A DNA stretch of 64,000 bases, taken from assembly GCA_905250115.1 (NCBI GenBank), contig CAJNOI010000181.1, positions 111,453-175,452 on the forward strand, given 5' to 3'. The translations under genes were made by a program, and so were the position numbers. The number at the start of each line of letters is the position of its first letter. The first letter of the stretch is position 1. Shown here one piece after another: positions 12,387 to 25,630 of the stretch. The notes beneath the pieces were generated by a model, which worked only from the letters and a program-made list of their open reading frames with translations, ran no database searches and was not told the origin of the DNA. Source of the DNA: Adineta steineri (Eukaryota; Rotifera; Eurotatoria; Adinetida; Adinetidae).

Positions 12387-12827
12387 ATGATAAAAACCAT
12401 TCTTTTATTCGTAGTATTTTCTATTGTTTATAATCAATGTAATGCATGTGATTTATGTATTATTGATTCAACTTGTGATAGTGATAACGTTCATTTCAAT
12501 ATTTCAGTATCAAGAGAATGTCAATATCCATTAAAAGTATCTTTTACTTATACAACTGATATTAGTATTGATAAACATTATTTAAATCAAACAATTGATT
12601 GTTATAATTGTCATTTTGATCTTACTATTGATCCTATACGTGATGCATGGATTTATACTTTATCATTTGTATCACCTAAACCACCATCAAAAAGATGTTC
12701 AGTACATAAAGCTAATTGTGTTGGATCAACATCACCATATGTATGGATTGTTACTGGTAGTCTTTCGGGTTTATTCATCTTATCTGGTACTCTGTTATGT
12801 ATTATTCGATATTGTCGTAAACAATAA
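12387..12827 (+). CDS. Small cysteine-rich one-pass membrane protein, unknown function
   Basis: Single-exon frame of 146 residues from the ATG at 12387. This start gives a textbook signal peptide (MIKTILLFVVFSIVYNQCNA). An upstream in-frame ATG at 12288 would bury it behind 33 basic residues. The mature part has about ten cysteines and several N-x-S/T sites, then a hydrophobic segment (WIVTGSLSGLFILSGTLLCII) close to the C terminus and a short basic tail (RYCRKQ). This is a type I membrane layout. I do not recognise the family. An upstream 5' exon cannot be excluded. Confidence 0.65.
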   Translation: MIKTILLFVVFSIVYNQCNACDLCIIDSTCDSDNVHFNISVSRECQYPLKVSFTYTTDISIDKHYLNQTIDCYNCHFDLTIDPIRDAWIYTLSFVSPKPPSKRCSVHKANCVGSTSPYVWIVTGSLSGLFILSGTLLCIIRYCRKQ

Positions 12828-15487
12828 AAAAATGAACAAAAGACAATGAATATAGCTCTTATTTTGCTCAAATTGTAAAAAGAAGAAGAAAAAAATATAT
12901 ATATATGATTATTTACATCTGTATAGCAAAAGAGTTTATATTTCTAATGATATGAGATTGATTTTCTTGAGATATTCCATATGTACTTCATAACTAAATC
13001 TTAGAATTGAATATATTTACACAGATGTTTTATTAGTCAATGTCTATTTTGTAATACAAATAAGATTAATATTGATTAGATTTGTATCATTATCACATAG
13101 GAAGAATCTATTTATGAATACCAATACAAATAATATTATTATAAATAAAACAATTGATGGCTTTTGTAAACATAAATTTCAAGATATATTCATATAGACT
13201 ATGTTATTTTTCGAATTATATTCTGACATACATAAATTAGGATATTATTAATACTGTTTTATACATAATTTTAATTAGTACTCATATGACATTCATATTT
13301 TTATCTCATAGGAATTACACTAACATGTTTAGTTTTAATGATAGGTATATCAATATGACATAAACTACATTATCTATATATTTGTTTTTGTAGGAACAGG
13401 AATATTCAAATTAATATTTCTATCATGTTGAATAAAAATAGGGAATTATTCACCAATACATTATTATTAGATGTAAGTCATATTTTGATAAAAACATGGT
13501 AATTACACTTTACAAATACTCCTGTTGAGATTAATTTGCTATGCTTAATGAAACAGTAAATGATTATATTTTAATTATATTCTTTAAATATTCATTTGTA
13601 TATGCTGAGTTTTTGTTTTTTTCTTTTACTTAATGAATAAAAGAAATTTCATTCATGCATATTATCATTTCAATCACTAATGCTTCAAGTCTTCCGGTTT
13701 TTCTGTCTGTCTTGCTTACACTCGATTAGCTTCCGTTGCATCTAAACACACATACACATGCAAAATATAAGAAGTATTGGGTTATTCTTAACAATCATAC
13801 TAATCAATACAATGGATAAGAACGTGCTTTGCGTGTTATGAAAAGAATATTATTCTACTGCATGCTTGCACACTATTAACAGAAATATAGATATAATATA
13901 TTCCGGTATAGATCATTTATTATATATTAAGTTTGTTCTTTTTTTTTAAAAAAAAAAATATCTATTCTTAATATTTTTTATAGAACGATATGGAAATAAG
14001 ACCAACTGCTTGAAAATTTTTTTGATGATAATAATGAATATAAATAACTTTTTTGTGATGTTAATTACATGTCTTTTCTTTTCTTTCTCACGCTTGACAG
14101 CACTGTGTTGCAACAGTGATTCTACTTGTAATAACATCAAAAATGCTTTGAAATTATTAATCGAATCATATTGTGTTATTATAATCGGTTGACGAAAAAG
14201 AGATGAGGATGATGATGATGATAATAATGTTAGTGCCTCTCTCGCGTTTTTTCCTCTTCTATTACTTCTAACTAGACTATGATAGTTCCGATAGAGAACA
14301 AGAAAAGAAAGCAAAAACTTATTTTAACACGCACAGTCGGTTTCCAGTAGTTTATTGCATGATGTTCGTAAGAGCTAGTGAGCATTTGAACTTTTCTGTT
14401 GCCGTCTACTTTCATCTGTCGACGTCAGAAAAAAAAGAGAAGAATTGCAAGAAAAATGTTCGATGTTACTAGAACATGCGATAAAAAAAAACGCCTACTT
14501 TGTCTTCACATTAGAGCTTATGCTTTCTCTCACTCTTGCTACTTATCAGCAGAGTGCCAGCGATGTTAGTAATGAAAAAAAAATAAGGGCGACAAATATT
14601 AGACGTGTTCAAAAAAAAAAAGAATGAAAGGAGATAGAGAGACAGGGAGAGAGAGAGAGGCATGTCAATAAGAAAAGAAGGAGGAGAAGTAAATGAAAGT
14701 CAGAAGTTATAAGTTATAATAAAGTATATTTATCTAAATTCTATTTTTAAAATTAACTGAAAACATCATTTGTTGATTTGGTTAACTAATTTTCTTATTA
14801 TTTTTTATAAATTTTCCGTATATAATAAAATATCCTAGCTTTACTATAGAGCATAGGGTTCATGTAAGTAATGTCTCTAGAGACATAGTGTAGCTCGAAT
14901 TATAGAGAAAAGATTAGTTGACAGATTTAGATAAAGAGAATAAATGATAAATATCTAATAAATAGACAATCATTGATATTATCCATAAATACTGATTCTA
15001 TATATATATATATATATATACTTATAAACAAAACCTATTTTCTTGCTTACTAGATTTCATTCTTCTCATTTCCGTTCGTAGATATAAGAGAATGACAATG
15101 TGTCATTCTAGATTTTTTTTGGCAGCTTGATGATAATATACTTTAGATCTATCAGATACTATTAACTAAGAAAAAGACTATCGTATAATACATCATACTA
15201 AAGAAGAGTCTAAAAGCACTAGAATTTTTTTAAAAATAGACATCATTAGATTCATTTTTTCTAATATTAGCTATCAGAAGAGAACTAATAGTCTATAAAT
15301 CTACTTGAATGAGTACTACTCATACATTGTTGATCATCAATCTTGAAAAATAGTTCAACATTACTTTAGTATTTTTTTGCTATTAACTTTTTTTTTCTAA
15401 TATGATAATAGTTCAAAGTTCGAGAGATAAAATGGCTATATAATTAATGATACGAGTAATAAATTTTTTGTTATATGTTTTTTTAGA
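12828..15487. other. Gene-poor AT-rich stretch
   Basis: No coding region supported. Low-complexity tracts: GA-rich 14632-14660 and a TA run at about 15000-15020. A 122-codon minus frame (13946-14314) is mostly Ile/Phe/Lys and Ser runs and is not credited. The last part is likely the promoter and leader of the NACHT-WD40 gene. Confidence 0.5.
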
Positions 15488-18400
15488 ATGGTGTCAGAGC
15501 CTATTAATAATAATAATAACAGTACAGATGTTTATACAAATGTAATACAAGGGAAAGTATTATTGACTGGTAATCAATTACCGAAAATAATTTGGAATCA
15601 AATTAAAATTCTTGTTATATCGAATAAAAATGGTAAGAAAAATACAACTTACAAACAGTTTGTAAAAATCTATTTTTTTTTGTTTTAGAATTTGATATTG
15701 AACGTGATCTGTTAGTAACAGAAACTTTACCAAAATTACAACAATATTTTTTAACACAAGGTATTTATGTTTATTTTATTGATTGTAATTTAAATTGGGA
15801 TTTTGATATATCAAAAAATCCATATCATATATTACGTTATATGAAAGAAATACAAAATGCTTATGAAACATCAACTGGACTTTTTTTATTAAATTTTATT
15901 GGTAATAAATATGGACAAATTGTTTTACCAATTGAATTATCAACTACAGATTTTAATAATATTAAAAATTCAGCAGCTGATTTAGGCAAAGGTAAATTTC
16001 GATTACAAAAAAAAGTTTCAATTGATGATTTTTTTCTATAGATGTTAAACCACTTGAACGATGGTATGTATTAGATGATAAACTGTCACCATCGATTTAT
16101 AAATTAAAAGATCCTGATGAAAATTCTACAAATGTTTCATCACGATCATTATCAACATATGATTTAAATACACATGAAAATCTTGAATGGAATGAAGCTT
16201 ATATAACTTTAGTTGATTTATTTCTAAGTGTTCAATATGAAAAATCGAATGTTAAATCAATGTATGATATTCCATTACTCTCGAGTGTAGAAATGTTATT
16301 TAATTATTCAACAAAATTATCTTCATCTGGTTGTATGTGTGTTTTAAGGCAATTTGATGGTATGTTATTTACTCTTTCATATAATTATACTAATTATTTT
16401 ATGAATGAAGAAGAAAAATAAGATGATGATTTTTCATCTTGAATGTCTATGATTAAAAATAAAAAAAAGAGGCTTGTATTATATTGTAACATCTTATTTG
16501 GATCGTCTTACAATATTAATTAGATTCTCATTTCTAATATACATTCAATAACGATTCTATTATATATATATATTGTCTCTTGAGACATGTTTTACGAGTT
16601 TTAGAAAAGCAAATAGCACCATTGTCATATAATCATGATTAAATAGAGATAAAAATACTTTAAAATCTCTACACATATATTTTCTTCATTGATATAATTA
16701 TACATAAATTTAAAGATCATATGTTTTCCGTTTCAATGCAAAAGAGTATTCTATAATTAAAGGTCAGGTTAATCATAACAACTAAATCCTTTGATAATAA
16801 AAAAATCTTTTCTGTCAATGAAGAAAAAAAAGACTTACAGAATGTTTACAAAAAAAACCTCATCCTCTTAAGAGTCCTGGAATACAACTTGACAATAGCT
16901 TACAAATCTTTTATCTCTTTGTATTTGAAAATAATCTCAGCTAGATATATCATTAATAAAAATTCTTTTTATTATAAGATCTTATCGAACAAAAGAAGTA
17001 TCATTTCTTAAATAAGACAAATTAACTCTCACATATATATAAATTTCTATTTAAAGTTCATACTAATTATTTATGACAATATTTCTTCTTTCTATTCAAA
17101 GGTTTAAATGAAAAGAGTAAGGGTAATGAATATTTTATTGATACACTTGCTGGTGGACGTTTAGATAAAATACGTCAAGAAAAATTAAAACGTTTTCGTG
17201 AATCTGTTGTTAATAAATTTTCAAATAATGATAATAATGATTTAAAAAATGATGATAATCGAACAATACTAAATATTCCATGGAAAGATAATGGAGATTT
17301 TCAGTCGAATGATTCGGATTATCAACGATATTTACGTACATTAAATGCATCCATATTTCTTCGTATTAAATCATTATATGAACGTTCAATTGATTTATCA
17401 ATATTACATCATTTAAAACCATCTCAACAAATTTTATACAATGAAAATCTTATGCATTTAACATATTATACAAAAACTTTAACAAATACATGTCTTGGTT
17501 TAGAACATTTTATTGAAAATAATTATTCATTTAAACAATGGTTGACATTAGCTAATACAACTGAACATTATCCATATATGATATTTGGTAGTCGAGCATC
17601 AGGAAAAACTTTATTATCAACAAAAATAGTTCAATATCTTATAAATACATTAGGAAAAAATGTACAATGTATAATAAGATATGTTAATTTAACATCAAAA
17701 TCACGTCAACTTAGCGAAATATTTTCATCAATATGTACACAAATGGGTTTATTACAAAATGCATCAGTAGGAAATATTGATCAACAAACTAATCGTATTG
17801 AATATTATCAAACTATTTTAAAAAATTTATCAAAAAATCAAAAACCATTTATATTAATGATTGATGGAATTGAAGATATAACATTACAAAGTCAACATAT
17901 ATCATGTAATACATTTTATCAAACATTACTTCAATTACTTCCACCAAAAGTAATATAAATGTTTTCATATTCATAGATAACGAAAATATAGAGTTAGAAT
18001 TCAAATCATCTAACGTTGAAAAATCCCCTCTGGTTATTTTAAATATTTGTTTGTCTATGCTAACAAACAAAAATACAAGTACGAAGTAGTTTTAGTGTAA
18101 CGCATGTTTACGTAAGATAAATAATTGTTCATAAATCAAAACAAGGTCAATAGAATAGTGGCACCATACTTTTTTTCCATCTTCTAAAAAAAAGAAGAAA
18201 GATCTATAAGATGTCAGTGTAACCTACGATGCATAAGCATTAAAATTTACTGTGTACAAACAAAAAGTACTAAAAGTCTTTTGGATTTTTTAAACTCGCT
18301 AAAAGTAGCTTGTGACCAGGGCAAAATTGGAAATTGTTTCATATCCTATCTCTGGTATCTTTGAATGCTTTGGAACAATATTAAAATTTTAAAATCAAAT

Positions 18401-21400
18401 AAATGTAGTTCTCTCGACTTATCAAGACTAGTCCTAAGTGCTTTTGTATGCATTCTGTGTTTCGTCATTCAGGAATACTATGAAATGTCTTTTTCAAGTG
18501 TTTCATACATATTCTTGTAGAGCTTGAGAAGCTGCATATTTAAACTTTCTTTGAGAACTTTCTCTGAAAATCATGAAATCTACAGACTTTGATTTTAACA
18601 CTAATTGCCAGTCTTTCTGTTATAAACTGTATGCTAAATTAGATTCAAAATCTGTATTTTAAAGAAAACGCTTTGCCCTATCAGTGAATGAAAAAATTAG
18701 GCTTCGGCGTTTCTATGAATACTTATGCATTATAGGTTATATGTTTACACCTGCTTGAGAAACAGTTACATAGACTTTCAATGTTCTATTATACAGTGAC
18801 AAATCATACATTCTCTAGCAAAATATTATTGAGACATACAACAACTTTGGAATGTATTTTTATAGGTATACGTAATATTATCTGTTGGTCGAAGTATTCA
18901 TTCATCATCTTCATATGAAATTCCAATTCGTGAAATGATTGAAAAAATTGAAAAAGAAAATTGTCTGATTGAATTACCATTTACAAGTGAAACAATAAAT
19001 TTATCTGATTTAACATTATTTATAAAATCCGAATTAAATTTAATTCAACGACATATAACAGATTCAGTTATACAAACATTATCAAAATCTATCTATCAAC
19101 AATTAGATAAACAATCACAAATGTTCTATATTCTTCGACTTATTTTAAATGAAAGTTATTTAGATTATTTATCATTAGAAAAAACGAAAGTTGATTCAAT
19201 AGATTTTAATCTTGATAATATACTTAATAATTATATTGGTAAGAGAAAAATTTATATATATATTTTTTTAATTGAATTTTATTTTAAAGATCATTGTGAA
19301 CAAAAATTTGGTTCAAAAATATGTTCATTTATATTTAATTATATTAGTTCATCTCAATCAGCAATTAGTGAAATTGAATTACTTGATATATTATCATGTA
19401 ATAATGAATTCTTTTTGGAATATTATTCAAAAGATTTACCAAAATATTTACGTTTTCCACCATCATTATGGATTGCTATTAAATATATGTTAGGTAAATA
19501 GATAAGAAGAAAAAAAAATGAAGAAAATATCTGAAAAAAAAATTTCTTTAGGTCCACTGTTAACAGAAAGATATTTTGATTTAAAAGTTGTTATATGCTG
19601 GAGTCATTCATTTATTCGACGACATATGAAACAGAAATATTTAAAAAGAGTTGAAGATATTCGTATTGCACATCGAGATATAGCAAATTATTTTCTTGAA
19701 GCTTTTATTGAATCAAAACCATTGATTGATATGAATCGAAACGTTCAAATTAGGTAAGAAGTTTCTTATCAGAATAAATTATATTAATGAAAAACGATTA
19801 CGAGAGTAGTTTTATTCTGAATTTTGCCAACGCCATGATATGATTACACATGTGTAAAAATAGTTCCTAATAACTTTATTGAAGAGTTTAACCTATGGCA
19901 TGCTTATTCTAATAGTATTAGGTTTATTATTCACAGATATTCTATGTTATTACAGTTGACGAGAATCTGCTGTGCTTACGGCAATGGCAAATGTCCTATT
20001 GGCGAAAAGCCAATAAGCCATTCATTCATCTAAGTACTTGATATTAATATTTAATTGATTAATAACCATACATTATGAAATGTTGTTTAAGACAACTTGT
20101 TAATTTACACTTCCGATTGAAATAAGTTCCACTCATCTGTACACAGGAAGAACATGCTGTTTACATTGTATGCTTACTTTACCTTACGAGAGCACTATTT
20201 GCACTCATTCTTACAAATACAGACAATGTAAACAAGAACCTGGAAATCATACTTTCTTTGAGAAATACTACAAATTTTATAAATATTCCTCTACTGTTTC
20301 AAAATTCTATCGGTGGCACATCCAGGGTCGTGTCGAGGTGTCGAGGGCAAGAGGGGAGCAGTGCGCCCCAGGGCACATCCAATCTAAAAAAGTACATCTA
20401 CCATGTCATACATTCTATCTGCTTATGTAATCTATTATTCAATAAATAAATAAATTATTCTCTAGAATTTTAATTCTAGTTTTGTTATTATTTCGTAGCA
20501 AATTGATACTACAGATTATGTATTGTATTTTACTCAGAGAGAATACACGCATCGTTCTAGAACGAAATATTGATGTTTTAAGGACATTTTTTTATCTTTA
20601 GTATAGTTTTCTGGTTAAATAAACTGAGTTTTCGTCATATAGTATTCTTAGAAAACCTACATACTATTGCATTTAGTATGTTGAAATACATTTTTTGTTC
20701 CTCCATTATCTCAAGTACTCATTCACGTATCATAATTGACTCAAAAACTTCTTATTTTATTTTTCAGAGGTGATAATGGTCGTCGTTTTATTTTACAACA
20801 ACCACTTCTATATTCTGAAGTAGCATATAATTATCGACGACTTAGTGAATTATGGTATCAATTAATGCATTCTGGTAATTAATATTATTCCAAAGATCTA
20901 ATTAATATATTTCTATTTTAGGTGATATTGATCGTTTAAAAGAATACACATTATGTTGTTTTGAATATTTATTATCAAAAATTCATGGTCTATCTATTGA
21001 ACAATTACTTTGGGAATTTGATATAATCTGTAGTAATATACTTGATGCTGATATACTTCTTGTACAAGCTACATTGAAAACTATAACAAATATTATATCT
21101 TCTAATCCAATGTTACTTGCAGGAGAAATTATTTTACGATTAAAAAATATTAAAAGTAAGATAATTCACACTCGCAAAATAACATATATTCATTGATTCT
21201 ATTTCAGGTCGTTATAATGAACATATTGAATCTTTATATGTTCAAGCACATGAATGGTGTGAATCATGTAATACACCTGTATTTGTACCACTTTCATCAT
21301 GGATATCAACAATTCCACCAATGACAATAACAATTTTACCATGTAATGATTATGTTTATAAAATAACTCCAACAACATTTAATCAACATGTTTTTTGTGC

Positions 21401-24400
21401 AACACGACAAAATGAAATTGCAATGTATCATATACCATCAAAAAAACTTGTCAAAAAATTTACTAGTAAATTTTAATATTCTTTTTTCTTTTTACAAAAT
21501 ATATTCTTCTATTTATTATCAATTTTTAGGTCATGCAGGATTAATAACATCAATTAAATTAACATATAATAGCAAATATTTAGTATCAGCATCATTAGAT
21601 CGAACTATTAAATTATTTAATCTTAATTCGGGTGATTTAGAAAATACTTATAAGTAAATTTTTAGAAGAAATTTAAAGAAGAAAACAACGTTTTTTTTCT
21701 AAATTTAGTGTTCATCAAGATGATATACTTTGTATGACTGTTTCACATAATAATGAACATATTGTAACTGGTTCACGTGATCGATTAATTATTGTACTTC
21801 GTCTTGAAACAGGTGAAATCGAACATTCAATTGAACAACATACAGATGCTGTTACTGGAATTGCTCTTACACAAGATGATAGTATTTTAATTTCAGGTTT
21901 ATTTATTTTATTATAAAATCAATAAATATATTCATTCTATACTTATTTTAGGATCACGTGATCAAACAATAAAACGATGGACTTTTCGTGGAATGCAATT
22001 ACTTGATATTATTGATACAATTGGATCGCCTATTAAGCATATGATTATTTCAGCTGATGATACATTTATTATCATTGCTTGTGATGATACATCAGTTCAA
22101 GTAAAATCACTTGTAACTGGTAGTGATATTCATCGACTTGAAGGACATACATCAGAAGTAAGAGAGAGATAATACGAATATGTCTTGAAATCCGGAAAAT
22201 TTCTGATATCATTATAACAGAAGAGAATGATTATATTCTTTCATAAATATTTATGATTGTCTACGTCAATTATGATTATCATCTACCGAGTGCCATTCTA
22301 CTTTACTGTGCTCTGCACTTCTATTAGCAAATATGCACAGACGTGCACCTTGAGAGTGTGGGTTTTGTATCCATGCTTTATGCACACCCATACCTTCTAG
22401 CTAAAATCAAAACTCTTGCCAATAGAAGTGTGACAGTTCCAATTGAAAAGAACTAAGCCTGAGCTTTCATAGTCCTAGTTGCCAAATATTGCGAGGGCGA
22501 TGAGATCGATCGCGATGAACATCTTGTGGGACTTTCTTTATTGGTAGCTAGTAAAAAGTGAACTACGTCACCTTTCTTCAAATCAAATGGTTTTTCTTCT
22601 TTCTTGCACATGCTTCTTTGATAAATAAACTGTTGAATCTTTTTTCAAAAGTTTTCCAGATTTTGAGACAACACCGAAAATACATTAAATTTTTCTTTGA
22701 AATTTCTCAATAGGTAACAAGTCTTTCAATATCACAAGATTCAATATGTTGCTATGTGGGTTGTGTTAATACATATGTTTATGTTTATAATTTTCGTTCA
22801 CGTCTTCTACTTCGAACATTAACACATCATGATTCACCTGTAACTGATCTATATGTATCTGCAGATGATTGTTTTCTATTTTCAGCAGCCGAAGTTTGTT
22901 TTTTATTTTCATAATAGGTATGAAACATAATTTAATGAATTTTTAGAATGCAATACATGTATTAAATGTTAAACAACAATTTAATGGTTTTCCTAATGAT
23001 GATCCATTATCAACACAAAATTCTATAACGTCATTATCGATTTCACGTGAAGGTGATGTTGCTATCGCTGGTTGTGCAGCTGGAATTGTCCGATTATATA
23101 ATTTAATTGATGGAGAACTTACAGAACAAATTGTTGAACATCGTGCACCTGTAACACAAGTTGCACTTTCACATTCATATCTATTTTCATTATCTGGTTC
23201 AAAAGATACAACTGTTAAAGTCTATGATAATGAAATGGGAGAAATTGTTACCGAATTTACTGTAAATAAAGAATAAGATATTTTTATGTACTTTTGAATA
23301 ATTGTTTTTTTCCATATCAGGAACATTCCGCTTCAATATCACATTTACGTATATTAGAAGATAATCGAAAGATTTTATCAAGTGATGAACAAAATTACAT
23401 CAAAACATGGTGGGCCAATACGGGTGAATTGATTGATTCAGTAAGCTAATATTTTACAAAATATATTATTAAGCAATTTTGTTTTTGCTAGTATAATGTC
23501 CCATGTAAAATGCTTGGTGTATCTCCCGATGGAAAATATGTTGTATCAGGAAATGCTGATAATATGTAAGTGTTATTTAATTGATGATATAATTCTTTAT
23601 GAATAAATTAAATTTAGTTTAAAAATTTGGTCATTGGATGATGCACGTGTTGTCCGTTCAATTGATCATACAGAAGGAAAAATTACGTGTATAGCTTTTA
23701 GATCTGATTCACAGTATTTGATCACAGGTGGTGAAGATTGTAGTTGTAAATTATGGGAATTATCATCGGGAAAATTAACACAAGTAAAAATAAGAAATAG
23801 TTTTTAAAGAAAATTATAAGTATGCATTAAAAGGTTTTGGTTGAACATGAACAATCAATTACAGCTGTTGCTATAAGTGAAGATGGAAAACATGTTTTAA
23901 CCGGTGACAAAGATGGTCAAGCAATACTATGGTCATTTGTAGACGGTACAGATTTCTCAAATCTCTATCTCAATATCTTTTTTTTCTAAAAAACTTATTC
24001 TAGGTGCTGTTGTACATAAACTTCTTAGACATAAAACTGCCATTGTTTTTGTTTCATTAACTACTGATGGCAATATTGCGATTACAGGTTAATAAATTAA
24101 ACTTTTTAATTTAATTTTTATATTTATTCATTGGTTTTTCAGCTTCCCAAGATGGTCTTCTTTCAGTTTGGTCTACTATAACAGGCACTTATATAGCAAC
24201 GTTTTATTTCAATCATACTCTCGTTAAATTAAATGTTTCACAGAGTGGAAGTAAGAAAAATCAATTGAATCTTTCTGCATTCCTTTTGTTTTTATCATAG
24301 TTCGTTTTGCGGCAATTCTACAAAATACACCATGTGTTGCTATGCTTAGCCTTTTTAATATATCATCAAGTGATGCAGGTAAAATGGCACAACGTCATAG

Positions 24401-24598
24401 TCAGAGTATATTGTTCTGAATATCTTGGAAAAAAATAAAATATATTTTTTCTTTCAAGTGTTTTCTGATACATCCAATACTATATTACCAATTAAACCAA
24501 AACCTTTACTTTATCCGAAAGATGCAAGTATGTTAACAGATTCACGACATAATTCAAAAACTGATCAAATAGTTGTTGAGCCAATACTTGTAAGTTGA
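15488..24598 (+). CDS. NWD1: NACHT and WD40 repeat protein (NWD1/NWD2 family)
   Basis: Twenty-three exons join in frame to about 1,628 residues, as long as vertebrate NWD1/NWD2 (about 1,560-1,740): 15488-15632, 15689-15991, 16042-16359, 17102-17949, 18866-19238, 19290-19493, 19552-19753, 20768-20874, 20922-21155, 21208-21465, 21530-21653, 21709-21896, 21952-22157, 22714-22893, 22947-23261, 23321-23440, 23492-23565, 23618-23783, 23834-23945, 24004-24087, 24143-24250, 24301-24378, 24459-24598. The N-terminal block (TLPKLQQYF, NFIGNKYGQIVLPIEL, LERWYV) matches the DUF4062-like head of NWD proteins. The NTPase has Walker A GSRASGKT and Walker B FILMIDGIED. WD repeats follow (SASLDRTIKLFNL, TGSRDRLIIV, SGSKDTTVKVYD, TGGEDCSCKLWEL). 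It is a STAND-type switch; the ligand is unknown. ATG follows a ttttttag acceptor, so a 5' leader intron or trans-splice site is likely. The 3' end could continue past a gtaagt at 24590. Confidence 0.92.
19821..20010 (+). repeat. Dispersed MITE-like repeat, copy A (in NWD intron)
   Basis: About 190 nt inside the 1-kb intron 19754-20767. It is clearly similar along its length to the reverse complement of 45594-45792. Shared blocks include tagttcctaataactttatt versus tagtccctagtaactatatt, cttattctaatagtattagg, and gtcctattggcgaaa near the end. Its ends look like short inverted repeats (ttttgccaa / ttggcgaaaa). A GC-rich patch of unknown origin lies nearby at 20310-20385. Confidence 0.7.
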
Positions 24599-25630
24599 TG
24601 TGTTGTTTTGTCTGTTATTAGTTATGTCTTTTTTACTTCCTGATGGAACGAAGAAAAATCTTTTCTCAGCTTGAGATTGAAATTATTGTCAAACAAATAT
24701 TCAATCGGAATCTAATCATCGACATATTTGACAGTTACATGTTGAGAATATCAATGATTATACATTTTGTTGCGTATTTTGTATATTAAATCTATATGAA
24801 TGTGTCATGTAGAGAGACAAGATAACGTCATGTCATATATATTTGATCAATTAATATAAAAGAAGAAAAAAAAACTATACAATAAGTCATACAATTACCA
24901 TTAATTAAGGCATGACAAAAAGAACTATGCCTTGCAGACAACAAAAAAAGGGTAACGACGTCATTGACAATGACAGCATAAGTTTAGAATATTTATATGA
25001 AGATGTCAAGGGATGCGTTCATATACTCGTATATACTTCTGTTGACTTATTATTACTATGCAATTAAGTAGGACATGTTAGCATTAATATCGTGTTATTC
25101 TTGATGATAAACTGCATTTACTACATGTTTTTCTTTCCAATTTATCCCTATATTTCTGAGTTGACGAGAAACATAACACGTTTCTTTATTGTCAGAACGT
25201 CGTTCTCTATTATTAACAGAGGTGTCTTTCGATATATATTTATTTTTTTCTCTATGACGAACATGAATGTTTTCCTATCTTTATTCTTTATCTAGAAATA
25301 GACAAGAAAGAGAGAAGCTTGAAGTAATTAGATAAAACTAAATATAATAAAATCGTTGTACTATTTATCCCGGAATAAAGCTGTTTATTAGACTAAGAAA
25401 AATATTTTTTCAGTATGATTGAGCAAGACAAAAAGAAATCTCTCTATGTGGGGTATTGACAGAAACGACAATAAAAAGAAAAATATAAACATAATACTAA
25501 GACATTGAGTGTCGATGGATACATAAAGAAGAAGAATCTTGACTTAATCTAACCTTGTATTATTTTTATATGGATATAAAGAAAAAGTCTGTATGTATAG
25601 ATAAGATCAGATATAAATAATAATATAAGA
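24599..25630. other. Intergenic stretch
   Basis: AT-rich spacer of about 1 kb between the NACHT-WD40 gene and the GPCR. A reading frame at 25092-25295 is hydrophobic by composition only. Nothing else supported. Confidence 0.45.

Noticed and set aside
13946..14314. 122-codon minus frame
   Set aside because: Driven by Ile/Lys/Phe and Ser runs from simple sequence; no conserved pattern.
25092..25295. 67-codon hydrophobic frame
   Set aside because: Hydrophobicity follows from T-rich composition; not linked to the following GPCR.
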